The notes beneath the pieces are model-generated. The model was not told the origin of the DNA. It ran no database searches and saw nothing but the letters and a program-made list of their open reading frames with translations. Below are positions 46,079-56,947 of a stretch of 64,000 bases of DNA, in pieces (position 1 is the stretch's first letter; each line of letters opens with the position of its first letter). The translations under genes and the position numbers were made by a program. Origin of the DNA: Diadema setosum (lineage: Eukaryota; Echinodermata; Echinoidea; Diadematoida; Diadematidae); contig CM067072.1 in assembly GCA_033980235.1 (NCBI GenBank), positions 33,083,759 to 33,147,758 of the forward strand, written 5' to 3'.

Positions 46079-46514
46079 AAGCTGTGATAGTGGTAGTAAT
46101 ATGCTAAGAGATAATTCAAGTGCACCATGTTCACATCTTCTGTTGATAAGTGAATATTTTGTCATGGTATTTTATGATAGCCCTGTAGCCAGGATGCCTT
46201 TAATATATCAACAGTAGTCTTATTACTGCCACTGAATGTATCAATTGTGCTTTCACAAGGCGAGTCAATATCATTAATATTACTCTAATATTTCATAAAG
46301 CAACAGTAGAAAAAGCAGCATCAGTAGTGGAAGTAGTGGAGGTATATTGTATGGTCGTAATAATAGTACTAGTACTCTAAGGAGGATTGCAATCCTTGTT
46401 GCATTTGACCTTTCTATTACCACCGGTACTGCACTTGATGAAATATATAGGACAGCCAAATCTCCTGCTTTGCTTTGCGAAATTACAGGAGATGAAATCC
46501 GCCCTTGTTTGCAG
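46079..46514. other. TAG-rich flank
   Basis: Interrupted AGT/AGC units (46300-46380) continue the microsatellite region. The remainder becomes less AT-rich towards the open frame that starts at 46515. No separate feature was seen. Confidence 0.4.
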
Positions 46515-46812
46515 GGGAGAGCACGCACGTTTCCTCAATTTCGGCACGCTCCTTTGGTTCACCCCCTCTCACCAGATTGATTTAGATAACATGCTTTCTA
46601 CAATCTGTCATGGCCATCCAATCCCATCCTTGGGGGGTTCAAGTAGTGGCGTTCATTCATGCATTTGGCTAATCGCGGCGCACGGCAGCCATATATACTA
46701 CACAAGAACTGACGACATCATGTCTGGCCGAAGGAAAGCTGCCCATCTCGTGGTCAGTGACCGGGTTATTCGCAAGACTCAGACTGACCATCATTCTACA
46801 AACTCCCTCTGA
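46515..46812 (+). CDS. Candidate terminal exon, unknown protein
   Basis: A good acceptor (CCGCCCTTGTTTGCAG) is followed by a plus-strand frame open for 98 codons to TGA, starting in phase 2. The peptide includes LLWFTPSHQIDLDNMLSTIC early and MSGRRKAAHLVVSDRVIRKT near the end. Third positions are only mildly GC-rich and two other frames also stay open for about 20 codons after the acceptor. No transmembrane or catalytic motif is visible and I do not recognise it. It is on the opposite strand from the better candidates, so chance is a real possibility. Confidence 0.2.
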
Positions 46813-49414
46813 ATAGCAGAGGCAGTAATCACCCCTTCTCCAATGTAAACATCTACAAAATGTAGTAAAGGTAGCAACTCAAGTTCTTCAAGTTGCTGTT
46901 ATTCTGGATTACAACATTATTAGAATACAAGGTAAATTAAGGCAAGATGACCAATATTTGGGGGTAACATTTTCTACTTCAGTCAAGGGGATCGAGGCCG
47001 ACTTAATATGATAATTTGAAGGGAATCACAGAGGAAAATTCATTTTTGGAACACAGGAGACACAGAAAGACATTTACTGGAATACAAAGGTAAAGCAAAG
47101 GAGAATGTTGTAAGGATTGGAAATTATCCTTTGAAACATTTAAATGACAACAATAATTGAAGATGTATTTGTAACAGGTGTACAGGGAATGTTATGCTTC
47201 AGTAGGTAGTATAGAATTGTATGAGAAAAGGTACCATCCATAACCGCAATGGCATGGCTTAGAAGTCATGTGTTTGACTCTGAACTGCAGGCTCCCCATC
47301 ATACCCTGTTATGTTGTCTAGTTGGTGTGGGGTATTTCATGCTTAGTATGGCAACGTTTAGCTCAACAAGGAGAAATCAAGACTCAGGATTCACCAAAAA
47401 TAGCCCAGTGGGCAACTGCCCACTCCTTTAGTGGACAAGCGAAGTCCGGTGACCCAAGGCTTCATTTCCTTCCCATTGCCATGAAAATGACACATCTCTT
47501 TAATAGTCCCAGACTTTTCTCCTTCTACCCTTCTCAGTATTCGATCCCAGCACACCAAGCTGTTGTCTCACGGAGCAGCTCCTGGTATGCTCCACAGAAT
47601 AAATTGTGGGCTAATGGCTCCCATTGAGACAAGGAGCCTGCTCAGCATGGAACCCTCCTCGCATGTTACTGGTTAGTGTGGCTTCCTGCTATTTAATAGG
47701 TGAGGGAAGTGGCAGGAATACCCCCATCCAGACAGGGCCAGTTTAAGCCTGGCAGGCATGCTGGTGAACTCATATAATGGTGTCGGGTCATCTTTGGATT
47801 CCATGGGTTGATGTTCAAATACCGCCCAGCTTCTGTGGTTTCACAGCTAAGAACTAATAATTGACAAAGCGGGCACTTTTCATCATATCCATACAGTGCA
47901 GGACAGGTTAGCACACTTGTTATTTCATTTGTCAACACATGGTTTAAAATACTCTTATCTGACAAGCCAAAAGGCTATAATTTGATGGAGTTTGTGTCCC
48001 TTTACTTTTAAAGTTATTGCTAACTCTTTATCACTGAGAAATCAGTTTGGTCTCTATTTCATTTGTATACTCATTAGCATGCCTATTCCAAGTTGAGAGG
48101 TGGTTTGAACGAACACAAAATAACTAGATAATAGATGTTAATACTCGATTCATCACATGAATGTGGATAGGTGTTGCAGATCACACTGACTGGTAAATGC
48201 AACATGTTAACTCTCATTGGTTGAACAGCGCATTAGGTTTAGTAGAGCATTAGAACAAGATGTTGTGTTGTCGGTCCCCCTAATATGTGCATGATGCATA
48301 GATTTTAACCATATTTCTACTGTAGTTCCTGGGTTAAAAAAAAAAAGAAATCTATCATTAAGTGGAAGGGTTATGCGCAAAGAAACAGTCCAAACTGATA
48401 CAAAATCTAAAAGGAGATGACCTGACTGAGAAATACATATATCCAGTGAAAGCCATGGGTGTAAAAATAAATTCTGATGCAAAGCTTCATTAGTGTGGAA
48501 ACATATAGAAATATGGCTCATTAACAATGCTGTCAGTCTAGAATAATTGCATAGTCTCAGATCTAAACGTTTTCTGCTTATGACCCATGAAAACACTGTT
48601 ATCAAATCTGAAGCATGCACAACAGAAATGATACATCGTGGGTAAGTTTTCATTTTTTTCAAACTTGCCCCTGCTGGATCTACCCATCGGTCCTTTAAGG
48701 TAGCTGTCCCCCCAATTTCTTGGTTGGTGAGTCAGAGAGAAATGGCAGCCATCCAACATGCTGTCTGCCAACTTTTGTACCTCTGCTCGTGCTAATCCCC
48801 ATCCTTTCTTTTCTTCTTTTATTTTCTCCCCACGGAAACCTTAACCCTACCCTGGATACAGGGGGGCTTGCATATTACCGGATGCAGGCAGAGATGACAT
48901 TGCCATGGCAATGACATGACCCGCCCTGTCCTTGATGCTGATATGGCCTGACAACAAAAGGCTTCGCAGGAATAGGAGATGTGGCAAATTACATTCTGCC
49001 ACACCTTGAATGAACGGGTGATTAACATCACTAAAATTCCTACTCTAGGAAATGGAGATTTCCTTGAATACTCACCACTTTCGTTAATGGAGTCATAAAC
49101 ATTTTATGATGTCTCATGAACTAATGAGACTTGTTCTCTCCAAGAAAGCTCATCAATGCTGTCAGAGTTGGCTCTAACTTGCCTGATAGTTTAAAAAACT
49201 AACATCACTTTGTGATTCGATCAGAGAGCTAGATATATGAATTGGTAAAATAATATACTAGTATCATATATCCAAAAGTCTCTCACCATACTTCTCAATA
49301 TGCACTAATGTTATCTTCATTGCAGTTTTCACATTATAATACTGCAGAGTACTTTCAATGAAGAACTCATTAATATTGTACCTTTTATGCCAGAATAATA
49401 GGAAACATACTTAC
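46813..49414. other. Unassigned stretch
   Basis: Mixed composition with many short frames on both strands, none convincing. A perfect 14 bp palindrome ATTGCCATGGCAAT, resembling an RFX X-box, lies at 48899-48912. I found no repeat family. Confidence 0.45.
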
Positions 49415-49473
49415 TCTTTTCCAGATCACGCTTAGTTGATAAGTTACCACCTACAGTTGGTAAGTTTGGTGAG
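49415..49473 (-). CDS. Candidate internal exon, unknown protein
   Basis: A minus-strand stretch of 59 bp ending at a near-consensus donor (AAAAGA-GTAAGTATG). The frame reading SPNLPTVGGNLSTKRDLEK is open and hydrophilic. It starts after one base and leaves one base at the donor. Joined to the exon at 32555, the split codon becomes ATT and the frame continues, so the phases agree, although one in three random pairs would. The acceptor (AAAAATCAGCAG) lacks a good pyrimidine tract, and another AG would give a 36 bp exon. Third positions are AT-rich. Low confidence. Confidence 0.25.
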
Positions 49474-50300
49474 CTGCTGATTTTTATATCCCAAAATGAA
49501 TTGATATCAACAATGTGGAGATGTTCGAGGCATCCATTTTCACAAAACGAGGAACATGATTAACCCCTCGCCATGGAATATTGTTATTTCCCCATAGAGT
49601 TACACTTGTATACACAGCACATCTCGGTTCCCAATAGCAACTGGTTAAAATGGACTGAGGAAGGTCTTCAGATGCTGAACTCGTCACATTCAAAATACAA
49701 CTGCGAGAAGCCAGCCAGAATCATTGTGTGCTTATCAATTATACAGCTCACATTTACCAGGCATAAAAGCTATAGGACCTAATGTACATCTTTCCTTCAT
49801 AGGCAATGACCTTGGAGATTGAATGGGGGAAAACTCGAGATTGACATGACAGCAACAAACATCTTTATACCAGCATCTAGCATCTCAATTCACCCTATAC
49901 CGCGTCGATTCCGGCATTGCTGTGAGAAATCAGATATGTTTGCTGGGAGTATATGCCAATCCAGGATGTTGGCTACCATTGAAAGGGCAACGGACTATTA
50001 TTCCTTGAAATTAATAATGGAATATTATCTTCCTGATTCATTTCTATCTCGTTGCCTCCCATCTATCATTATTTCAATACAATAAACAACGAAAGGAATA
50101 TGAAACTGTATACACATAGGTGTGTTTACTGACTGGTTGCATACATTAGCTATTCATCATGACAACATGCACTGATAGAGGAACTAGGGGAAAAATAGAT
50201 GTTTGCCAATCAGCATATAGGAATATTATGTATTATGATGAAATTTATGTTTTCAATTTCTGTAAAATATTTATATGTTTCTGTTGGAAATGGAAATAAT
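49474..50300. other. Unassigned stretch, right end perhaps retroposon tail
   Basis: Nothing recognisable until about 50215, where T-rich, UTR-like sequence leads into the AATG repeat. By analogy with 5158-5488 this may be a truncated non-LTR 3' end, but the diagnostic hairpin is absent. Confidence 0.35.
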
Positions 50301-50365
50301 AAATGAATGAATGAATGAATGAATGAATGAATGAATGAATGAATGAATGAATGAATGAATGAATG
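50301..50365 (+). repeat. (AATG)n microsatellite
   Basis: About sixteen uninterrupted AATG units after AATAATA. This is the same unit as at 5438, preceded by AT-rich sequence, and perhaps another retroposon tail. Confidence 0.95.
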
Positions 50366-51281
50366 TAAAAAATATTGTACCAAGTACCTACTTGCAGTGC
50401 AAGCTTGAAAATGACATGCATTCATTTTAACAAGACCGTCGTACAATCAATCCAATGCAATCTCTGTATCAAACCAATCGACTGCTGCAATGGAAAGGCA
50501 TTTGGGCATGCCAGTGACCCGGACTCGCTCTCCCATTTCTACGAATTCCATTCCTGTCACTGAAACTCGCACGGTTGCATTCTGTAATACCAGCGTACAA
50601 AGAGAAAATTGTCCAGTCTCCACCAGGGATTGGAAACGAGAGACCTTATTTATTTGATATACACCCCATTTCAACCCACTTTGGAGGGATCATAAACACC
50701 AAGATTAGATTATCCCAGGGCTGATAGAACTTAAATCCGGTTATCGAATGGCTGGAGGGGCGGAGGGACATCAACCCTCGAGTAGTAGAAGATATTAACC
50801 ACTTTTCATCTTAAACTTTAGAGATCCATGCTTACTAATACCATGCCGTAAAGTTCCCTTAACCAGGGCATGATGAAAGAGTGCTAACCTTTCCACCAAG
50901 ACATGGTGAAAACAGTACAAAACCCAGCTATAGTAGCACCATTGAGATTATCACTGGTAGTTGATCAGATTACGACAGCTTGTCAACATTACAATTTTAA
51001 TACAAATAACCTTATTACCCCCACAGCTTCAAGCACACATGCAAGCAGTATCGCTGCCAAATCTCTTTGAATAACTTCCACCTCCACAGAATATCAATTT
51101 GGGTGATAGATCTCATCAAGTAGCACACTTCCAAGAGATAATCCTTGTGAAGGTTTCAGTATTTGGCAGACTCTAAAGTTATTAAGTTTTTCAGAGGCAG
51201 TACAATATCTTGCTAGTCCTACAGCATGTCAAAACATTACAGATTAGGGCAATATTTGTAGAAGACACATAAAGGTTAAAG
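50366..51281. other. Unassigned non-coding stretch
   Basis: No repeat family, open frame or splice pair that I can support. Confidence 0.45.
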
Positions 51282-51638
51282 TTAAAGGCATAATTTACCA
51301 TTTGCAGGTGAAAGCATTAGTGCTTTAAAATAGTTCTAAAATGTGAGTTAGGGATAGAAACAACCACTGTCAAAATTTGAATCCGTATAATTGATGTGAA
51401 GTGTTGTTAAATACACAAAATGTGAACAATAGTTATAATAAAAATGTTTCCACACTAAACCGTATACAGTTACGGTTTACTGAGAAAAACCCTGATATCT
51501 CCTTATATTTTAGGTTTTATTGCAAATATTTCATATGGTAGGATGTTTTATGATACAACAGACCTACACATATGCATCAAATGTGATATCTTGAACATTT
51601 TTGAAATCACTGCTCCCAAAGGTAAACTGGACCTTTAA
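51282..51638 (+). mobile_element. Family D TTAA-type element, copy 2
   Basis: A 357 bp element with TTAA at 51282-51285 and 51635-51638. The ends TTAAAGGCATAATTTACCAT and GGTAAACTGGACCTTTAA are imperfect inverted repeats. It aligns with 7736-8124 along its length without the TG expansion. Its right TTAA is also the left border of the next element. Confidence 0.8.
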
Positions 51639-52018
51639 AGGGATCGTACAGTTTTGGTTGAGACCTAATTTCAGGTTTCTCACATTTTATGTGTGAGATA
51701 ATGAGAAACCTCTCATGAAATATGAAAGAGCATGTAATTCTACAAGGAATTCTTTGTTTATTTGATGAAAATTGGTTTTGAAATGGCTATATGATATTAA
51801 AAAAAAAAGCGATTCTAATTAAGTGTGAGACCCACACTTTGTTGTGATTGCTTTGTTTTTGGATGTTTCAGTCATTCCAAACCCGATTTTCATCAAATAA
51901 ACTTTGAATTCCTCTTAAAATGGTATGCTCTGTACAATATCATAGGTGTTTTCTTGGTGTCTCACAAAAAGTTAAAAGCCCAATTCTCATCTCCACCAAT
52001 ACTGTACCATCTCTTTAA
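51635..52018. mobile_element. Family C fold-back MITE, copy 3
   Basis: A 384 bp element bounded by TTAA at 51635-51638 and 52015-52018. The left end TTAAAGGGATCGTACAGTTT is paired with the degenerate right end ACTGTACCATCTCTTTAA. Arms contain TTTGATGAAAATTGG and the inverse CCCGATTTTCATCAAATAAA. The centre carries GTGTGAGACCCACACTTT, as in copy 1. It is directly joined to family D. Confidence 0.85.
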
Positions 52019-53284
52019 GTTGCAGAAGGTAAAGAGTGTTAAAGGCTCTACACCATCTTCATCCCCCCCCCCCCTTTAAACATTGGGCCTTCTGTGAGAG
52101 GCACATTTAAGGTATGATTTTTCCCCTCACTGAATCACTAAATCTCATTAAATCCATTGACTGTTATCCATGACAACAGCATGTCACCTCGATACTCCTA
52201 CTTTCCACAGGCATTTTTTTTTTTGGGGGGGGGGGGGGTGGAGAAGAGGGTCTGAAGAAAACTGTTGGCTTTGCTCCAATGTGTCTTTAAAATGACCATA
52301 TAAGTGTTTACTGGGAGATGGAGTAATAGGTGCACTCTTTTAGGACATAAAATTGCTAAATAAAAGTTGAAACCCTGGCTCCATTTTTTTTTCCTAAAAG
52401 GAAGTCGTCGACGACCCATGGTTTTTCCGGCAGTAGTCTGACTCATCAGCATTTGTTATCATTGTAAATGTTCAGTTTGTATTATTCATCTGTGCTATGT
52501 TGAGTGAAGTAGGGCTCTCGTGGAGTGGGTCACTCTGGGCTTATCCCCTCTCCCACAAGTCTCCCTCTACTCCCCCCAACCCTCCCACTTCCTGGCCACA
52601 ATCACAGCCCCCTTCCCCCTTCCCCTCCCTGTTCCCAGCCCCAATCACAGCCTCCATCCCTCCCTTCCCCCTACCCCCTTCCCACCACTATACCACCCTC
52701 GAATTACATTTACTTTTAAAATTGAAAGTTTGTCCCCCACCTGCATCAACATACACTCATTCTACGTCATGCTTAACGACGTTTCCCCCACGACTTGGCT
52801 TGAGAGCATAGCTGGAGACCTGGATGCCAACTCTCGATTAAATCCTGTCACAGACACGGTGGACAGGTGCTAATTAGGCCTGGTCTGAGACATTTACTAA
52901 AATAGCTATATTTTTCCCTTCATGGGAATAGGTTCTGATTACTTGTTACTTTTTTTTTTACTGATTTCTTGGTTCGATCTCCTTCCTCTTAAAAAAAAAA
53001 CAAACATAAATACTACAAAGAAAACAACTTGATATGCATTCACAGCAGTAAAAATTTTTGAAAGTCTACTGAGCTATAAAAGCTGATTATACTTTATATC
53101 CTTCCATTATTTTCTGTTATTTCTAATTTACTTTAAAGAATGGAATTCACATACAGAAAAAAAATAAATAAATGGCAACTTTTTAACTCTACTTTTCTGA
53201 ATTTTTCTTATGGCACTTTGTCTATTACTGTTTCTTATTTCAACAGCAGTGTGTACCATGTTTGCACACATTTGAAAATCAATA
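52019..53284. other. Unassigned stretch with homopolymers and pyrimidine tract
   Basis: T11 at 52214-52224 followed by G14 at 52225-52238. From about 52547 to 52690 one strand is almost pure C and T. Frames crossing it are proline/serine-rich artefacts. No gene. Confidence 0.5.
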
Positions 53285-53486
53285 CTGTAAAAGTGGACAT
53301 TTTTGCGGTGTTGAAATTTTCGCGCATTTTGCGCAACCAGAAGCTAGCGCGAAAATAAAAGCATGCAAATATTTTTACATGTCATAGGTTCCAGTACTTG
53401 ACGTCTTGATTCCCTGGAATTAAAAACACACGAAACTCTTCTTCAAGCGCGAAAAATTAGTCTGGCGAAAATATCCACTTTTACAG
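53285..53486. mobile_element. TA-flanked inverted-repeat MITE (Tc1/mariner-like)
   Basis: A 202 bp element starting CTGTAAAAGTGGACATTTTT and ending AAATATCCACTTTTACAG, flanked on both sides by TA (53283-53284 and 53487-53488). The arms include TTTCGCGC and its inverse GCGCGAAAA. A TA target duplication points to the Tc1/mariner group. No coding capacity. Confidence 0.8.
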
Positions 53487-54329
53487 TAGTTTGCCTTTGT
53501 AAAGGAACAGTAAATGATGAATAAAATGACTACACTTTATGTTACTTCTATAGCGCATTAAACCTTGTCTTGTGAGTATGTATTTAATCATAGTGATACA
53601 CTGTTGAATCACAAGAAAATGATGAAATCTTTTTTGTTGTTTTTTTAGATGTAGAGTTCAGAGTGTGGTTTCCATGCTATTGATTAATTTTGACACCAAA
53701 GTTTGTGGTGAAAGTTTCCGCATGCCTCCTTAAAAGTTTCATACAAATATATACACCTGCTGGCTTTCTTCCTCTTCTTGACATCAGGGTAGTGGACAAG
53801 TTACCCTTTGGATGATGACAGAATTCAAAGTCAACAAGGCTTTGTATGATCTCATTGCTTTCTGATCAGCAGCATCAATGGGTCAGTGGAACCAAGAGAC
53901 AATGTGGATAAATAATTCCATCCACTAGCTGTGTCAGTGACTTTTCACAAGCTTGAAGGACAATACAATTATCCTTCATATGCCATTTCAATTTAAAAGT
54001 TATAGATTGATGTTTTAAAGACTCGTGTTGAAGTAGGAGAAATTGCATACCAACTTATGAGGAACAGCACAATAAGTCAGCAATACAATTCCATTCATTT
54101 TGGTTTCATAATGATGATGACAATAAATCATATCTGTATAGCACATATCACACAAAAAAGGATTGATGTCTCTATGCACACTGAAGGATGGAAATTAAAG
54201 AAATGTAGGAAATTAGACAGAGATTGAGAGGTTGGGCAGAAAAAGGAAAGCATTCCCTCTTGTTCAATCTTCTGCTTAAAGAAATCATCACAACATCCCC
54301 ACCATTATTTACCCAATTTTGTACATACA
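53487..54329. other. Unassigned non-coding stretch
   Basis: AT-rich, with no named repeat. Around 54110-54190 the words ATCATATCTGTATAGCACAT look like a dispersed-repeat fragment, but I have no second copy to compare. Confidence 0.4.
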
Positions 54330-54712
54330 GAAAAAAAAAATGCTACCAGCCTCATGATTCAATATTATAATCAACCAGAAAAATTCTTCAAATTACTGAC
54401 AGAAAAACAAAATTCTACACAAACTCAATCAGCATCATGGTTCAAAACTGACTGGAGGAAATCTACAAATTATTGGCTGGAAAATTCTACGGAAAAAATC
54501 TTCAAAAATTGACCGGAAAAAAAAAAAAAAAAAATCTTCAAAAATGCCACAAGCCTTATGGTTCAAAATCGATTGGGAAAATGCCACAAATTATTGACTG
54601 GAAAAAAAATTTGACTGGAAAAAAAATTCATATTAGACAAAGTCAACAAAAATGCCATCAGCCTCATGGTTCAAACACTGTCTGGAAAAATTCTACAAAT
54701 CATATCTTTTTC
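54330..54712 (+). repeat. Degenerate minisatellite, about four units
   Basis: The block AATGCCA-CAGCCTCATGGTTC, then AAAA-CGACTGGAAAAATTCTACAAATTATTGACTGGAAAA, recurs with changes and insertions. Copies of CATGGTTCAAA or its variants begin near 54352, 54436, 54558 and 54667. Unit length varies from about 85 to 125 bp because of A-run expansions. The phrase TTGACTGGAAAAA is also repeated within units. Confidence 0.75.
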
Positions 54713-56250
54713 ATTTGGAATTCTTCAGCTCATTTTTTTTAAATTGTCCTTAATATACAGAGAATCACAGCTCACTGATCATGCATGCTCAATTGCATAA
54801 ATGCGATATTTTGACAGTGAGTGGAATGTTGATATATGCTCAACCTGACAGCCTATCGTCTCTTTTGTGACAATAGAATTCAATCTATTTAACGAGTCAA
54901 CAATGGTTGGCACACAATGCCTGCATTCCTTCCCCCACATGTCACGGCCTCATTCTCTCGCATGTTGGCATTGTGATACGGCGAGAGAGTTTTTAACCTA
55001 AGCCTTCATCATTTCGGTTCTTCACAGTTCTGGCCCCATAAGCAGTGATTTGTTGATTAGCAAGTGATCCTTTTATATGCAACTGGGCAAAATTACAAGG
55101 TAATATAAATAACTTTTTGCAATCACTAAACAAAAAAGAAACAAAATGAAAACAGCAGTACAATGCTCTGATTTATCCTCCTTTTTAGAACACCAGTCAT
55201 TTCCTTGGTTGTGACCCCTTGATCACTCACAATATGCAAACAAATATGCTAGACGACTTCAGTGTTTCATTATCATATCCAGGGTCAGTCTTTCTTATTA
55301 CTTCTGACCCATTCCCTCCTCCCCCGACCCCCCCCCCCCCCAAAAAAAAAAGAAGGATGGTCAATACATTTGTGTGACATGACCTTGAGAATAAGACGTA
55401 TGATCAAATATGTAAAATTTGTAAATACAAATTGAGGTACTTTCCCCACTCCCCCTTCTCCAAACCTTGTCCCCTCCTCCACCAGATTTAAACCCCATGT
55501 GATTATCATTCTACAAATAAGACATGGAGAGTCAGGATGCATTTAGCTTGGAATCTTGCCTTGAGACATATTGCCGGCGAGCCTCAAATAGAAACAGTCT
55601 CTATGTTAACATAAAATGCCTACACATGAGGCAGACACAACAACTTCATCGTCATTGTGCATTATATTACCTGCTGAATAAAGCCTCTTTAATCTTGAGA
55701 CAGCTCAAAGACCCAATGGCATTCAAATAATACAAAAGAAACTCTAAATCTGCTCCACTCTGAATCTGATCCATCCCTAAGCAGGGTAGGGGAAGGACAA
55801 AGATAATTGGTGATGAAGTTTGTGAAACATCATATCAGGATACCAACTTCCATCTTTAAACCACGATATCAATTTTGCTTCAGCTTATGGAGGCAGGGAT
55901 GTGGCATTTAAGGCTAACAGAGCCAGAGGCACAATTCTAGCATACAGTACAAATAACATCCTGAGACAGTAGGATTGACGGTGTTAAGTGCAAACAGACA
56001 GCCAGCGAATTAGCAAATTTATACACAGAGACTGATCCCATAATCCCAGTGGGATGCAATGACAAGCTGGGCCGGATGCTCCCCTTCCCCACCTGCTCAA
56101 CTTTAAAGCGGGGCTATGGGTCAAGTGGAGACACGGCCCCTTTCCTACCTCACCTGCACCCCTTTCTCCATGTCACAGTCAGTTAGATTTAACCCTTATC
56201 ACTTCAGGCAGTATGAAGTGGGGATTACTAACCTGTTCCCTGCCAGTTTA
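54713..56250. other. Unassigned stretch with C14-A10 junction
   Basis: C14 at 55328-55341 followed by A10 at 55342-55351 (T10-G14 on the other strand). Otherwise AT-rich to mixed, with no supported gene. Confidence 0.45.
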
Positions 56251-56464
56251 TAGGCCCATTCACAGTGGAGTATGAAGTATTACAGTATTTTGTACAATGT
56301 GAACACCAATATACCATGAAATATTGTGGTATTTTGTGAATGAACACAGTACCAACTAAAATACCACAGACATCAGTTACCATGGTATTTTGTCAATGAG
56401 AATGGGGCCAACAATTTACCACAGTATTTCTAATACCACTGCAATTCCAATGTGAATGCACCTA
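56251..56464. mobile_element. Inverted-repeat MITE
   Basis: The left end TAGGCCCATTCACAGTGGA pairs with the right end TCCAATGTGAATGCACCTA (about 16 of 19 positions). Interior words GGTATTTT and AATACCAC are inverted copies of each other and recur several times. No clear target duplication. No coding capacity. Confidence 0.65.
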
Positions 56465-56855
56465 TCAAAATCTCTGGATATTAAAATTGCACAGGGCCTA
56501 CCAGGATCCCATGAATATTGGGTTAACTCTGTGCCTACCATCGTAAACCTGTTTGTTCACACAGGTCATTGACAGTGAGAAATGGGGGCACTGAGGGGGT
56601 TTAGCCACAGATCTATAGTTTGCATAAAGCTGCATGATTACTGGTATATGGCATCATCAATTTACTAATCGCACTTCATCCTTACCCCACTCCCCTCTCC
56701 CCCTCCCCACCACCCCCTTCCCTCTTTCTTTGATCCCTACTATCTAGCCTTCCTCCCCCTCTTTATTCTTCCTTGCCCCCACCCCTTAGTTCCAGTGTAA
56801 ATCCTTTGAGACCACTGTCAATGCAAGAAGAGATTATGGAAGGCTAGACTGCTAC
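56465..56855. other. Unassigned stretch with pyrimidine tract
   Basis: From about 56692 to 56770 the plus strand is nearly pure C and T. Nothing else was recognised. Confidence 0.5.
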
Positions 56856-56947
56856 TTAACCCGTTGAAGACAAGTCCGAGTATACTCTGGCAGGTGTCTA
56901 TGGGAAATGCATGTTATAGCATAATCAGTTCATCCTCAATGGGTTAA
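56856..56947 (-). mobile_element. Family A TTAA-flanked MITE, inverted copy
   Basis: A 92 bp element with TTAA at both borders. It begins TTAACCCGTTGAAGACAAGT and ends TCATCCTCAATGGGTTAA. The interior CATAATCAGTT is the inverse of the CTGATTTTGCT word of the 29716 copy, so it lies in the opposite orientation. Confidence 0.85.

Noticed and set aside
45746..46165. A 139-codon leucine-rich minus-strand frame
   Set aside because: It is simply the (TAG)n microsatellite read in one frame.
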